A DNA stretch of 64,000 bases from Anaerococcus tetradius ATCC 35098 (GTDB taxonomy: Bacteria > Bacillota > Clostridia > Tissierellales > Peptoniphilaceae), in contig NZ_GG666296.1 of assembly GCF_000159095.1 (NCBI RefSeq), positions 165,422 to 229,421 of the forward strand, read 5' to 3'. Under the pieces are notes generated by a model that saw only the letters and a program-made list of their open reading frames with translations, ran no database searches and was not told where the DNA came from. Shown piece by piece: positions 34,565 to 43,364 of the stretch. A program made the position numbers and the translations under genes. Every line of letters starts with the position of its first letter. The stretch's first letter is position 1.

Positions 34565-35971
34565 ATGAAATTCATGACAGAAGATTTTATGCTTCATAAT
34601 GATTTTGGCAAGAAACTCTACCATAATTATGCAGCAAAAATGCCAATCTTTGACTTTCACTGCCACCTTGAAGCCAAGGAAATCTATGAGAATAAGAACA
34701 TCCCATCAATAACTGAAGCTTGGCTTGGAGGAGACCATTACAAGTGGAGGATGATGAGAGCTTGTGGAGTGGATGAGAAATATATTACGGGTGACGCAAC
34801 AGACTTTGAGAAGTTTGAAAAATACGCAGAAGTAATGCCAAACCTAATCGGTAACCCAATCTATCATTGGACTCACCTAGAACTTAAAAACTTCTTTGGC
34901 ATAGAAGAATGTCTAAATAAGGAAAATGCTAGAGAAATTTTTGATAAGTGTAACGAAATTTTGGCAAAGGATGAATTTAGACCAAGGGGTCTTATAGAAA
35001 TGAGCAAGGTAGCTGCAGTGTGTACAACAAATGATCCTATTGATGATTTGAAATACCATGAGCTTATTGCCAAAGATAACTTTAAGGTAAAAGTTCTTCC
35101 AGCCTTTAGGCCTGACAATGCCCTCTATATCGAAAAAGAAAGCTATGCTTCATACATTGAATCCCTAGCCAAGGCTAGTGGTCTTTCAATCAAAAACTTC
35201 GAAGATGTAAAAAAAGCCCTCAAGGCTAGAATTGATTTCTTCGATAAACATGGTGCAAAGGCAAGTGATCAAGCCTTCAAATATATTCCTTACAGAAGAT
35301 TGGATGAAGAGAGTCTAAATAAAATTGTCGAAAAGAAACTTGCTGGCAATCCTATAAGTTTAGAAGAAGAGGAAGCCTACAAGACAGAGCTTATAATCTT
35401 CTTAGCTAGCCAATACAAGAAACTAGACTGGGCTATGGAAATCCACGTTGGAGTTATAAGAAACAATTCTAAAGTCCTATTCGAAAAGCTTGGAGCTGAT
35501 GTTGGAGGAGATAGCCAAAACGACTTGAATTTTGCAGAAAATCTTGCAAATCTTCTCTCAGACTTTGAAGAAAATGACGGACTTCCAAGAACTGTAATAT
35601 TCCCACTAAATCCAAAAGACCATTTTCCAATTGCAACCATAGGCGGCTCCTTCAATAGGGCAAATCCTGATAATATGCAAAATATTCAACTCGGAACAGC
35701 TTGGTGGCACCTTGATCACAAGGATGGAATGATTGAGCAATTAAAGGTATTCTCAAGTGTTGGAGTTCTTTCAAAGTTCATAGGCATGCTTACAGATTCA
35801 AGAAGCTTCCTATCATATCCGAGACACGAATATTTCAGAAGAATCCTCTGCAATTTCATAGGAGATTTAGTAGAAAAGGGAGAATACCCAGCTGATGAGA
35901 AATTCCTCGGCAAGGTAATCGAAGATATTTGTTTTAACAACGCAACAAAATACATTAAGATAGATTTATAA
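34565..35971 (+). CDS. uxaC: Glucuronate (uronate) isomerase UxaC
   Basis: UxaC isomerises D-glucuronate to D-fructuronate and D-galacturonate to D-tagaturonate. The 468-residue protein is an amidohydrolase-fold enzyme. The metal motif HCHLEAKEIYENK is near residue 33, and KAAVCTTNDPIDDLKYH-like and GGDSQNDLNFAENL segments follow. A late SRSFLSYPRHEYFRR is a strong family marker. It belongs to the hexuronate operon between uxuA and the aldolase. As no tagaturonate branch genes (uxaA, uxaB) are seen, glucuronate is the likely main substrate. Confidence 0.96.
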   Translation: MKFMTEDFMLHNDFGKKLYHNYAAKMPIFDFHCHLEAKEIYENKNIPSITEAWLGGDHYKWRMMRACGVDEKYITGDATDFEKFEKYAEVMPNLIGNPIYHWTHLELKNFFGIEECLNKENAREIFDKCNEILAKDEFRPRGLIEMSKVAAVCTTNDPIDDLKYHELIAKDNFKVKVLPAFRPDNALYIEKESYASYIESLAKASGLSIKNFEDVKKALKARIDFFDKHGAKASDQAFKYIPYRRLDEESLNKIVEKKLAGNPISLEEEEAYKTELIIFLASQYKKLDWAMEIHVGVIRNNSKVLFEKLGADVGGDSQNDLNFAENLANLLSDFEENDGLPRTVIFPLNPKDHFPIATIGGSFNRANPDNMQNIQLGTAWWHLDHKDGMIEQLKVFSSVGVLSKFIGMLTDSRSFLSYPRHEYFRRILCNFIGDLVEKGEYPADEKFLGKVIEDICFNNATKYIKIDL

Positions 35972-35988
35972 AAAAGAAAGAAGGAAAT

Positions 35989-36615
35989 ATGAGCAAAGTA
36001 AAAACAATAAGCAAGGTATTAGAACTAGGAATCGTACCAGTAGTAAGAGCAGAATCAGCAGACCAAGCAATAGAATTCTGCAAGGGCCTAATTGATGGAG
36101 GAATCAACACCCTAGAAGTAACCTTCACCATACCAAACGCAATAGAAGTATTCCAAAGAATCCAAAAGGAACTGCCAGCTGACACCCTACTTGGAGCAGG
36201 AACAGTTCTAGACCCAACAACAGCAAGACTTGCAATAATGAATGGAGCTAAATTCGTAGTAAGCCCATCATTTGACAAAGAAGTAGCAAAAATGTGTAAC
36301 ATCTACAACATCCCTTATATGCCAGGCTGTGTAACACCAGCAGAAATGCTAGAAGCCTACAAATACGGAGTAGACATCATAAAACTCTTCCCAGGTTCTC
36401 TAACAGGCCCATCATATGTAAAAGCAATCCATGGACCATACCCACACTTCCAAATCATGCCAACAGGTGGCGTTAGCCTAGATAACCTTGAAGAATGGTT
36501 CAAGGCAGGAGTAGTAGCAGTAGGAGCAGGCTCAAACCTAGTAAAAGGAAGTAGAGAAGAAATCACCAAAAAAGCAAAAGAATATTTAGCAAAAATTGCG
36601 GAGGTAAGAAAATAA
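35989..36615 (+). CDS. kdgA: KDPG/KHG aldolase (Eda-type)
   Basis: This aldolase splits 2-keto-3-deoxy-6-phosphogluconate into pyruvate and glyceraldehyde 3-phosphate. The 208-residue class I aldolase has the Schiff-base lysine K132 in DIIKLFPGS, a catalytic glutamate in TLEVTFTIPNA, and the phosphate-binding PTGGVSLDNLEEWF segment. It lies 17 bp after uxaC, and its last base is the first base of kdgK. It completes the hexuronate route. Confidence 0.94.
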   Translation: MSKVKTISKVLELGIVPVVRAESADQAIEFCKGLIDGGINTLEVTFTIPNAIEVFQRIQKELPADTLLGAGTVLDPTTARLAIMNGAKFVVSPSFDKEVAKMCNIYNIPYMPGCVTPAEMLEAYKYGVDIIKLFPGSLTGPSYVKAIHGPYPHFQIMPTGGVSLDNLEEWFKAGVVAVGAGSNLVKGSREEITKKAKEYLAKIAEVRK

Positions 36616-37640
36616 TGAGTAAAAAAGTTGTAACCCTAGGCGAAATCATGTTAAGACTATCCACACCGGGATATGAAAGATTTGTTCAAGCAGAAAGCTT
36701 CGATGCAATCTATGGAGGAGGAGAAGCAAATGTAGCAGTATCTCTTGCAAACTATGGTTTCGATGCCTACTATGTAACAAAACTTCCAAAACACGAAATA
36801 GGCCAAGCAGCAGTAAACGCCCTAAGAAGATACGGAGTAAACACAAACTACATCGTACGTGGAGGGGAAAGAGTAGGAATCTATTACTCAGAAACAGGAG
36901 CATCAGCAAGACCATCCAAGGTAATCTATGACAGAAGTAACTCCGCCATAGCAGAAGCTAAAGCAGACGAATTTGACTTTGACGAAATCTTCAAGGGCGC
37001 AGCGTGGTTTCACACATCAGGAATAACACCTGCCATATCAAAAGCTGGAGCAGAAATTACTAAGAGAGCTATGCAAGCAGCTAAAAAAGCTGGAGCAAAA
37101 ATCTCAATCGACCTAAACTACAGGGCAAAACTTTGGAGTCCAGAAGAAGCTCAAGCAGTAATGAAAGATTTGATGCAATACGTTGACGTATGTATAGGAA
37201 ACGAAGAAGATGCATCTCTTTGCCTAGGCTTTACACCAAAAGGACTAGACGTAACAAGTGGTAAACTTGACGTAGAAGGCTACCATGAAATCTTCAAACA
37301 AATGAAGGAAGAATTCGGTTTTGATATGATAGCATCAAGCCTAAGAGAATCATACTCAGCATCTGATAATGGTTGGTCAGCCCTAATCTATGATGGCAAA
37401 GACTTCCACAAAGCACCAAAATACGACCTAAGAATCGTAGACAGAGTAGGTGGAGGAGATAGCTTTGCAGCAGGCCTAATTACAGGTCTACTTGATGGCA
37501 AAAGCCCAGCAGATGCCCTAGACTTTGGTGTTGCAGCAAGTGCCCTAAAACATACAATCAAGGGAGACTTCAACCACATGTCAAGAGATGAAGTAGAAAA
37601 CCTAGTTGGAGGAGATGCTTCAGGTAGGGTTCAAAGATAG
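36615..37640 (+). CDS. kdgK: 2-keto-3-deoxygluconate kinase (PfkB family)
   Basis: KdgK phosphorylates KDG at C6, feeding the aldolase encoded just upstream. The 341-residue ribokinase-family protein opens with VTLGEIMLRLSTPG. It has the GGGEANVAVSLANYG sugar-binding region and the catalytic base D282 in VGGGDSFAAGL. It is the last gene of the hexuronate operon, before a strong terminator. Confidence 0.95.
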   Translation: MSKKVVTLGEIMLRLSTPGYERFVQAESFDAIYGGGEANVAVSLANYGFDAYYVTKLPKHEIGQAAVNALRRYGVNTNYIVRGGERVGIYYSETGASARPSKVIYDRSNSAIAEAKADEFDFDEIFKGAAWFHTSGITPAISKAGAEITKRAMQAAKKAGAKISIDLNYRAKLWSPEEAQAVMKDLMQYVDVCIGNEEDASLCLGFTPKGLDVTSGKLDVEGYHEIFKQMKEEFGFDMIASSLRESYSASDNGWSALIYDGKDFHKAPKYDLRIVDRVGGGDSFAAGLITGLLDGKSPADALDFGVAASALKHTIKGDFNHMSRDEVENLVGGDASGRVQR

Positions 37641-37649
37641 TAAATGCAA

Positions 37650-37693
37650 AATCTTTAGGGAGGGTTCGCTCCCTTCCTGAAGATTATTTTTTA
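37650..37693 (+). terminator. Terminator of the hexuronate operon
   Basis: AATCTT...AGG..GGG with TCCC..CCT..AAGATT around TTCG, followed by ATTTTTTAA. It separates kdgK from the oxidoreductase cluster; no consensus promoter was found between 37694 and 37745. Confidence 0.85.
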
Positions 37694-37745
37694 ACAAATT
37701 GGAAAACGATTAGCGATAAGCGATGAATAAATTTAGGAGGCTAAA

Positions 37746-38915
37746 GTGAGCGATAGAAAATTAAAATTAGGAATTATTGGTTATGGAACAGAAGGCTCCA
37801 TGTATGGAAAATTCATATCTGAAGAGATGGTTGAAAATGTAGAAGTTACTGCAGTTTGCGACATAGATTCCCAAAAATTAGACCTAGCAAAAAAAGTTTT
37901 TCCAAAGGCTAAGCTTTATGAATCTTACAAAGAAATGGTAGATAGCGGAGAAGTTGAAGGAATCGTAACCTGCGTACCTCACTACCTCCACCCAGAAATG
38001 GCAATCTATGGCCTAACTCATGGGGTAAATGTACTTAACGAAAAGCCAGCTGGAGTTTATACCAAACAAGTAAAAGAGCTAAACGAAGTTGCTAAAAAAT
38101 CTGATAAGGCTTATGCCCTATTCTTTAATCAAAGAACTAATCCCCTATATAGAAAACTTAAAAAAATCCTAGACTCAGGCGAGCTTGGCACAATCAGAAG
38201 AACCAACTGGATTATCACAACCTGGTGGAGACCAGATGCCTATTACAGACAATCTGACTGGAGAGCTACTTGGGGAGGAGAAGGTGGAGGAGTTTTAGTA
38301 AACCAAGCCCCTCATCAACTTGACCTTATCCAATGGATGACAGGTGCTCCAGATAGGGTTTACTCAAGCGTACAATATGGTTACCAAAGAGATATTGTTG
38401 TAGATGATCAAGTTCATTTCCTTATGGAATATGATGATGGAAGGACTGGAGTATTTGTAACTGGCACTAACGAGATAATCGGAACTGATAGGCTAGAAAT
38501 CGTATGTGATGGTGGAAAGATTGTAGTTGATGATTCTAAGAAGGCAACAATATATAGACTTAAAGAAACAGAAAATGACCTCAATGCTAGGATGACGATT
38601 GACGATGTAAAGATGCTTTTTGCAGGACAAATGAAATTTGATGACCTCTTTGAAACAGAAGTTATTGAAGAAAACTCTGTTTGGGGTGGCCAACACTGTG
38701 AAGTTTTAAGAAACTTTGCTGCCCACATACTCGATGGTGAAGAGCTTCTTGCCGACGGAGCTGAAGGAATCAATGGAGTAAGACTTGCAAATGCAGTTCA
38801 CCTTTCAAGCTGGTTAGGCAAGCCTGTTTCTGTAAAAGACTTTGACGATGACCTTTATCTAAAACTTCTAAATGAAAAAATCAAAGAAGAAGGCAAATTC
38901 GAAGAAAGAAAGTAG
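37746..38915 (+). CDS. Gfo/Idh/MocA-family oxidoreductase 1
   Basis: A 389-residue NAD(P)-dependent sugar or inositol oxidoreductase. The Rossmann motif GIIGYGTEG opens the protein, the conserved EKP is residues 99-101, and the C-terminal domain has GGGVLVNQAPHQLDLIQW with the catalytic-type histidine. It starts with GTG behind AGGAGG. It is the first of four closely spaced genes (three oxidoreductases and one epimerase-like protein) ahead of a GPH symporter. Family members oxidise glucose derivatives, glycosides, inositols or uronides. The substrate here is unknown; proximity to the hexuronate operon suggests glucuronides or uronate derivatives. Confidence 0.85.
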   Translation: MSDRKLKLGIIGYGTEGSMYGKFISEEMVENVEVTAVCDIDSQKLDLAKKVFPKAKLYESYKEMVDSGEVEGIVTCVPHYLHPEMAIYGLTHGVNVLNEKPAGVYTKQVKELNEVAKKSDKAYALFFNQRTNPLYRKLKKILDSGELGTIRRTNWIITTWWRPDAYYRQSDWRATWGGEGGGVLVNQAPHQLDLIQWMTGAPDRVYSSVQYGYQRDIVVDDQVHFLMEYDDGRTGVFVTGTNEIIGTDRLEIVCDGGKIVVDDSKKATIYRLKETENDLNARMTIDDVKMLFAGQMKFDDLFETEVIEENSVWGGQHCEVLRNFAAHILDGEELLADGAEGINGVRLANAVHLSSWLGKPVSVKDFDDDLYLKLLNEKIKEEGKFEERK

Positions 38916-38920
38916 GGTTT

Positions 38921-39946
38921 ATGTTAAAAGTAGGAGTTATAGGACTCGGAACAGTTTCCCCTATCCACCTCTTTTCCATAAATAATTCGCCTTACGCAGA
39001 CCTAGTTGCTGTGTGTGATATAGATAGTAATAGGGCTAAAGATAAATGTGAGATGACCCATTGTGAAAGTAATACTTATTATACTAACTATAAAGAAATG
39101 ATAGATAAGGAAGACCTAGATCTTGTTCATATCTGCCTGCCTCATCATCTTCACACAGAAGTGTCAAAATACGCCTTAGCAAAGGGGCTTCACGTTTTTT
39201 GCGAAAAGCCAGTTGATGTAAGTTATGAAAAAACCAAAGAACTCTATGATTTCTACCAGACCTACAAGGATAGGCAAAAGCTTGGTATCTGTTTTCAAAA
39301 TAGATACAACAAGACAGTTCAAAAACTCAAAGAACTATTGGAAGATAATAAGGAAGAAGTCTTTGGAGTAAAGGGCTTAGTAACTTGGTACAGGGGTATG
39401 GATTATTATAAACAGGCAGCTTGGCGAGGAAAGATAAAAGAAGCGGGAGCTGGAGTTATAATCAACCAAGCCATCCACACCCTAGACCTTATGGGCTTTG
39501 TTACAGGAAAAGACTGGAAAAGCCTTACAGCAACTATGACCAAGCTTATGAATAAGGAAATTGAGGTAGAAGATACAGCAAGCGCCTTCATCGAATATGA
39601 AGATGGGGTAAATGGATTCTTTATGGCGACTAATGCTTATTCGATAACTGACTCAATAGAATTACAAGTAATAAGTAAGAGCGAAAAATACACAATAAAA
39701 GACAATAGGCTTTACAACAAAGCCCTAGAATGCTTGGCAGAAGACGATAAGAGCGATGCTACTAAGGATTATTATGGAGCAGGTCACGAGAAACTAATCA
39801 ATAAATTTTATAAAGCTATAATCGATGACACAGATGATTATTGCAATTTAGCTTCCGCTATGGAAACAATGGAAATAATCCAGGCTATAATTAATTCATC
39901 TAAGGAAAATATAGAAATCAAAAAAGAGGAGATTATTAATGACTAA
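38921..39946 (+). CDS. Gfo/Idh/MocA-family oxidoreductase 2
   Basis: A 341-residue paralogue of its neighbour. The Rossmann start GVIGLGTVSPIHLFSI, the EKP motif at residues 95-97 and the GAGVIINQAIHTLDLMGF segment are intact, so it should be catalytic. It begins 5 bp after oxidoreductase 1 and overlaps the epimerase-like gene by 8 bp. Two distinct members side by side often catalyse an oxidation and a later reduction on the same sugar; that reading is inference. Confidence 0.85.
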   Translation: MLKVGVIGLGTVSPIHLFSINNSPYADLVAVCDIDSNRAKDKCEMTHCESNTYYTNYKEMIDKEDLDLVHICLPHHLHTEVSKYALAKGLHVFCEKPVDVSYEKTKELYDFYQTYKDRQKLGICFQNRYNKTVQKLKELLEDNKEEVFGVKGLVTWYRGMDYYKQAAWRGKIKEAGAGVIINQAIHTLDLMGFVTGKDWKSLTATMTKLMNKEIEVEDTASAFIEYEDGVNGFFMATNAYSITDSIELQVISKSEKYTIKDNRLYNKALECLAEDDKSDATKDYYGAGHEKLINKFYKAIIDDTDDYCNLASAMETMEIIQAIINSSKENIEIKKEEIIND

Positions 39947-40793
39947 AATAGGAGTACAAGCTTCCACAGTAGTGGATTCTTTCAAAGAACTTGGGCCATA
40001 TGAAACCTTCAAACGACTTTCAGATATAGGTTACAAGTCAGTAGAAGTATCCCAAGTAGAAACGACTAAGGAAAACATAGACCAAATCATAAAAGCTTGC
40101 AAGGACTTTGATATGGAAGTAGCTGCGATGTCAGCAGCCCTTGAGCCAATGTTTCCTGGTCAAGAAAGCCTTGAAACTGACTATGATAAGATTGTAGGAG
40201 ACTGTAAGGCAGTTGACACAGACCTTTTAAGAATCGGCATACTTCCATTTGATAAGATGGCAAATCTTGATAAGGCTATAGAATTTGCAAAAAAGGCAAA
40301 TGAATATGCCCTCAAATTAAGAAAAGATGGTATAAAACTCTACTACCACAACCACCACATAGAATTTGTAAAATATGATGGCAAATATCTCCTCGATATA
40401 ATAGCAGAAAACGCCCCAGAACTCGGCTTCGAGCTTGACGTTCACTGGATACAAAAGGGTGGAGAAAATCCTGTAAATATCCTAAAAAAATATGCAGGCA
40501 AAGTAGAATTAGTCCACCTAAAAGACTACGAAGTTTTGCCACTAACTATGGATGATCTAAAGCTTATGCAAACTGATCAAAAAGCCTTTAGACAAGCTTT
40601 CGATAACAGGGCAAGATTTGCACCATTGGGACAAGGCTCCCTTCCACTAAAGGAATGTGCAGACCAAGCTATAAAGTCAGGCTGTAGGTATCTATTAGTT
40701 GAACAAGACATGTCTTATGGCAGAGATCCCTTCAATGAACTTAAAATTTCTTATGATTGGCTAGTCGCTAATGGCTATGGAGATTTATTCTAA
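39939..40793 (+). CDS. Sugar phosphate isomerase/epimerase-like TIM-barrel protein
   Basis: A 284-residue member of the AP endonuclease 2/xylose isomerase-like superfamily. Metal-binding positions appear in YYHNHHIEF, FELDVHWIQKGGENP, VHLKD and LLVEQD. Relatives include IolE/IolI, 3-keto-sugar enzymes and the catalytic subunit of C-glycoside deglycosidases. It overlaps the gene before it by 8 bp and shares one base with the gene after it, so it is part of a tightly coupled set with the three oxidoreductases. Epimerisation or beta-elimination of an oxidised sugar is a reasonable hypothesis. The true reaction is not determined. Confidence 0.8.
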   Translation: MTKIGVQASTVVDSFKELGPYETFKRLSDIGYKSVEVSQVETTKENIDQIIKACKDFDMEVAAMSAALEPMFPGQESLETDYDKIVGDCKAVDTDLLRIGILPFDKMANLDKAIEFAKKANEYALKLRKDGIKLYYHNHHIEFVKYDGKYLLDIIAENAPELGFELDVHWIQKGGENPVNILKKYAGKVELVHLKDYEVLPLTMDDLKLMQTDQKAFRQAFDNRARFAPLGQGSLPLKECADQAIKSGCRYLLVEQDMSYGRDPFNELKISYDWLVANGYGDLF

Positions 40794-41875
40794 TGACAAT
40801 TAACAAAAAAGACGGGATGAACTATGCTCCACAAGGCAAGGCCAACAAGGTCGTAGGTCCTGGTGAGTTTAAAGTAGGAGTTGGAGCCCTTGATCATGGC
40901 CATATCTATGGTATGTGCAATGGACTAAAGGAGGCTGGGGCAGAAATTGTTTATGTCTATGATAAAGACCCTAAAAAGATAAAAGAATTTCAAGAGAAAT
41001 TTCCAGAAGCCAAGGAAGTAGCATCTGTCGATGAGATATTAAAGGATCCTGAGATAAAAATGCTTGCGGCAGCAGCAATTCCAAATCTAAGATCAGCCCT
41101 AGGCAATAAGGCCATGAGGGCTGGCAAGGACTACTTTACCGATAAGACCGGATTTACCACTTACGACCAATTAGAAGAAACAAAAAAGGTCGTAAAAGAA
41201 ACTGGCAGAAGGTACTTCGTATATTTTTCCGAAAGAGTCCATGTTGAAGGAGCAATCTTTGCAGGAAAACTCATAGAAGAAGGAAGAATAGGAAGGGTTA
41301 TCCAAGTAACAGGCTTTGGCCCTCACAGTCTAAATAAGGAAAGTCGCCCAGACTGGTTTTTCAAAAAAGACCAATATGGTGGAATCCTTACGGATATAGG
41401 AAGCCATCAAATCGAACAATTCCTCTATTATACCGGAAATAAGGATGCCAAAGTCCTTCACAGCAAGGTGGCTAACTACGACAATCCTGACACTCCAGAA
41501 CTAGAAGATTATGGTGATGCGACCATCCTTGGGGAAAATGGAGCGACATTTTTCTACAAGGTTCATTGGTTCTCACCAAAGGGTCTTTCAAGTTGGGGAG
41601 ATGGAAGGACTTTTATAACAGGAACTAAGGGATATATAGAAGTCAGAAAATATACAAATGTTGCCACAGAAGCGACAGGGGACCATGTATTTTTGGTAGA
41701 TGAAAATGGAGAAGAACACTTCGAAGTAAATGGCAAAGTAGGCTTCCCATTTTTTGGACAGATGATACTCGATTGTATAAATGGCACAGAAAATGCCATG
41801 ACTCAAGAGCATATCTTCAAGGCCCAAGAGCTTTGCTTAAAATGCCAAGAAGAAGCTATAGTAATAACAAATTAA
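40793..41875 (+). CDS. Gfo/Idh/MocA-family oxidoreductase 3 (atypical, EKP replaced)
   Basis: A 360-residue member of the same superfamily but more divergent. It has an N-terminal extension of about 25 residues before the Rossmann start (FKVGVGALDHGHIYGM). The usual EKP is replaced by DKT in DYFTDKTGFTTYDQL. The C-terminal motif is GGILTDIGSHQIEQFLYYTG. The lost lysine-proline pair suggests a changed active site or a different cofactor role. It is translationally coupled to the epimerase-like gene and followed 15 bp later by the GPH symporter. Confidence 0.8.
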   Translation: MTINKKDGMNYAPQGKANKVVGPGEFKVGVGALDHGHIYGMCNGLKEAGAEIVYVYDKDPKKIKEFQEKFPEAKEVASVDEILKDPEIKMLAAAAIPNLRSALGNKAMRAGKDYFTDKTGFTTYDQLEETKKVVKETGRRYFVYFSERVHVEGAIFAGKLIEEGRIGRVIQVTGFGPHSLNKESRPDWFFKKDQYGGILTDIGSHQIEQFLYYTGNKDAKVLHSKVANYDNPDTPELEDYGDATILGENGATFFYKVHWFSPKGLSSWGDGRTFITGTKGYIEVRKYTNVATEATGDHVFLVDENGEEHFEVNGKVGFPFFGQMILDCINGTENAMTQEHIFKAQELCLKCQEEAIVITN

Positions 41876-41890
41876 AAGCAGGAGAAAAAA

Positions 41891-43285
41891 ATGCAAAAAA
41901 ACGTAAAGCCTTTTGGCATTAGAGATAAGATAGGTTATGCAGCAGGTGATGTTGCTAATAACTTTACTTTTACCCTCGTAAGTAGTTTCCTTATGCTATT
42001 CTACACTAACGTATGGGGAATAGATCCAAAAATGGTTGGTGGATTGTTTTTTATATCAAGAATAATTGACGCCTTCACCGATGTAGGCATGGGAACAATC
42101 GTAGATAAGTTTCCAGGAAATAAGGATGGTAAATTTAGACCATTTATCAAATGGGGTGCTATACCAGTAGCAATAGCAGGTTTCCTATTATTCCAATCAG
42201 GACTAAAAGATTTACCTATGGGAACAAAAATCATCATAATGTATGCAACCTACATACTATGGGGATCATTATGTTACACCTTTATCAACATTCCTTATGG
42301 ATCAATGGCATCAGCAATCACACCAGAAGCTGACCAAAGAACAGAACTTTCAACCTTTAGAACCCTAGGAGCAACTGTTGCAGGTCTTGTAATAGGTTTT
42401 GTTACTCCTTATCTAATTTATCAAAAAGTTGCAGGTCAACCAGATGTTCTTCTCGAAGGAAGATTTCCTCTTGTAGCAGGAATTTACGGCATACTCGCAA
42501 TTGTATCTTACTTTATCTGCTACAGCTTCTGTACAGAAAGGGTTGACATCGAAAGAGAATCAGGTGGAGAAAAAGAGAACATCCTCCAAGGAATTGGCGA
42601 TGTAATCACCAAGAGATCTCTACTATCAATCATAGTAATATCAGTTTGTTTGCTACTAGCAATGCTTTTAGTTGGATCAATGAATATTTATGTTTATTCA
42701 ACCTACTTCCAAAACACAACAGGTATGGCTCTAGCAGGTCTTTGTGGTACAGTGCCTATGCTATTTACAGCTCCAATGGCAATGAAGCTTGGACAAAAAA
42801 TTGGTAAGAAAGAAGCAACAACTATAGGATTATTAGGTTCCGCAGCTACTTACTTTATACTATTCATCTTAAAACTAGAAAATATGTATATGTTCTTAGC
42901 TGGAACAGTAATTGCTTACATTTTCCTAGGAATCTTCAACACCCTAACCTGGGCTATGATTACAGACGTAATAGATGATCTAGAAATTAAAAATGGCATA
43001 AGAGATGACGGAAAAGTTTACGCTATCTATTCATTTGCAAGAAAACTAGGTCAAGCTTTCGCTGGAGGACTTGGTGGATTTGCAGTAGCAGCAGTAGGCT
43101 ATGTTGCAGGAGCAGCAACCCAAACTCATGAAGTTGCTGTTGGAATATACAATGTAGCAACCCTAATACCAGCTGTAGCCTTGGGCCTTGGTGGCTTGGT
43201 AGTATTGTTAATATATCCACTTGATAGAAAGACTGTTGAGAAAAACAATAAATACCTAGAAGATAAGAGACTTGAAATAGAATAA
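41891..43285 (+). CDS. GPH-family glycoside/glucuronide symporter
   Basis: A 464-residue transporter with twelve predicted membrane helices. The family start FGIRDKIGYAAGDVANNFTFTLVSSFLMLFYTNV, the RPFIKWGAIPVAIAGFLLF loop and the NIPYGSMASAITPEADQRTELSTFR segment are classic GPH markers. This family includes melibiose, xyloside and glucuronide (UidB) carriers. Because it follows three oxidoreductases and precedes an intracellular GH3 enzyme, it likely imports the intact glycoside or glucuronide that they act on. A terminator follows at 43292. Confidence 0.9.
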   Translation: MQKNVKPFGIRDKIGYAAGDVANNFTFTLVSSFLMLFYTNVWGIDPKMVGGLFFISRIIDAFTDVGMGTIVDKFPGNKDGKFRPFIKWGAIPVAIAGFLLFQSGLKDLPMGTKIIIMYATYILWGSLCYTFINIPYGSMASAITPEADQRTELSTFRTLGATVAGLVIGFVTPYLIYQKVAGQPDVLLEGRFPLVAGIYGILAIVSYFICYSFCTERVDIERESGGEKENILQGIGDVITKRSLLSIIVISVCLLLAMLLVGSMNIYVYSTYFQNTTGMALAGLCGTVPMLFTAPMAMKLGQKIGKKEATTIGLLGSAATYFILFILKLENMYMFLAGTVIAYIFLGIFNTLTWAMITDVIDDLEIKNGIRDDGKVYAIYSFARKLGQAFAGGLGGFAVAAVGYVAGAATQTHEVAVGIYNVATLIPAVALGLGGLVVLLIYPLDRKTVEKNNKYLEDKRLEIE

Positions 43286-43291
43286 TAATCT

Positions 43292-43324
43292 AACCTCCAA
43301 TTTGGAAATGATTGGAGGTTTTTT
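43292..43324 (+). terminator. Terminator after the GPH symporter
   Basis: AACCTCCAAT (43292-43301) pairs with ATTGGAGGTT (43311-43320), followed by TTTT. A small ACCC/GGGT hairpin comes next; no clear separate promoter was seen before the GH3 gene. Confidence 0.85.
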
Positions 43325-43364
43325 AACCCTTTTTAGGGTAAAAATATAAAACTAGGAGGATTAA

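Noticed and set aside
38414-38773. 119-residue minus-strand frame within oxidoreductase 1
   Set aside because: Antisense shadow; the plus-strand frame has clear family motifs throughout.
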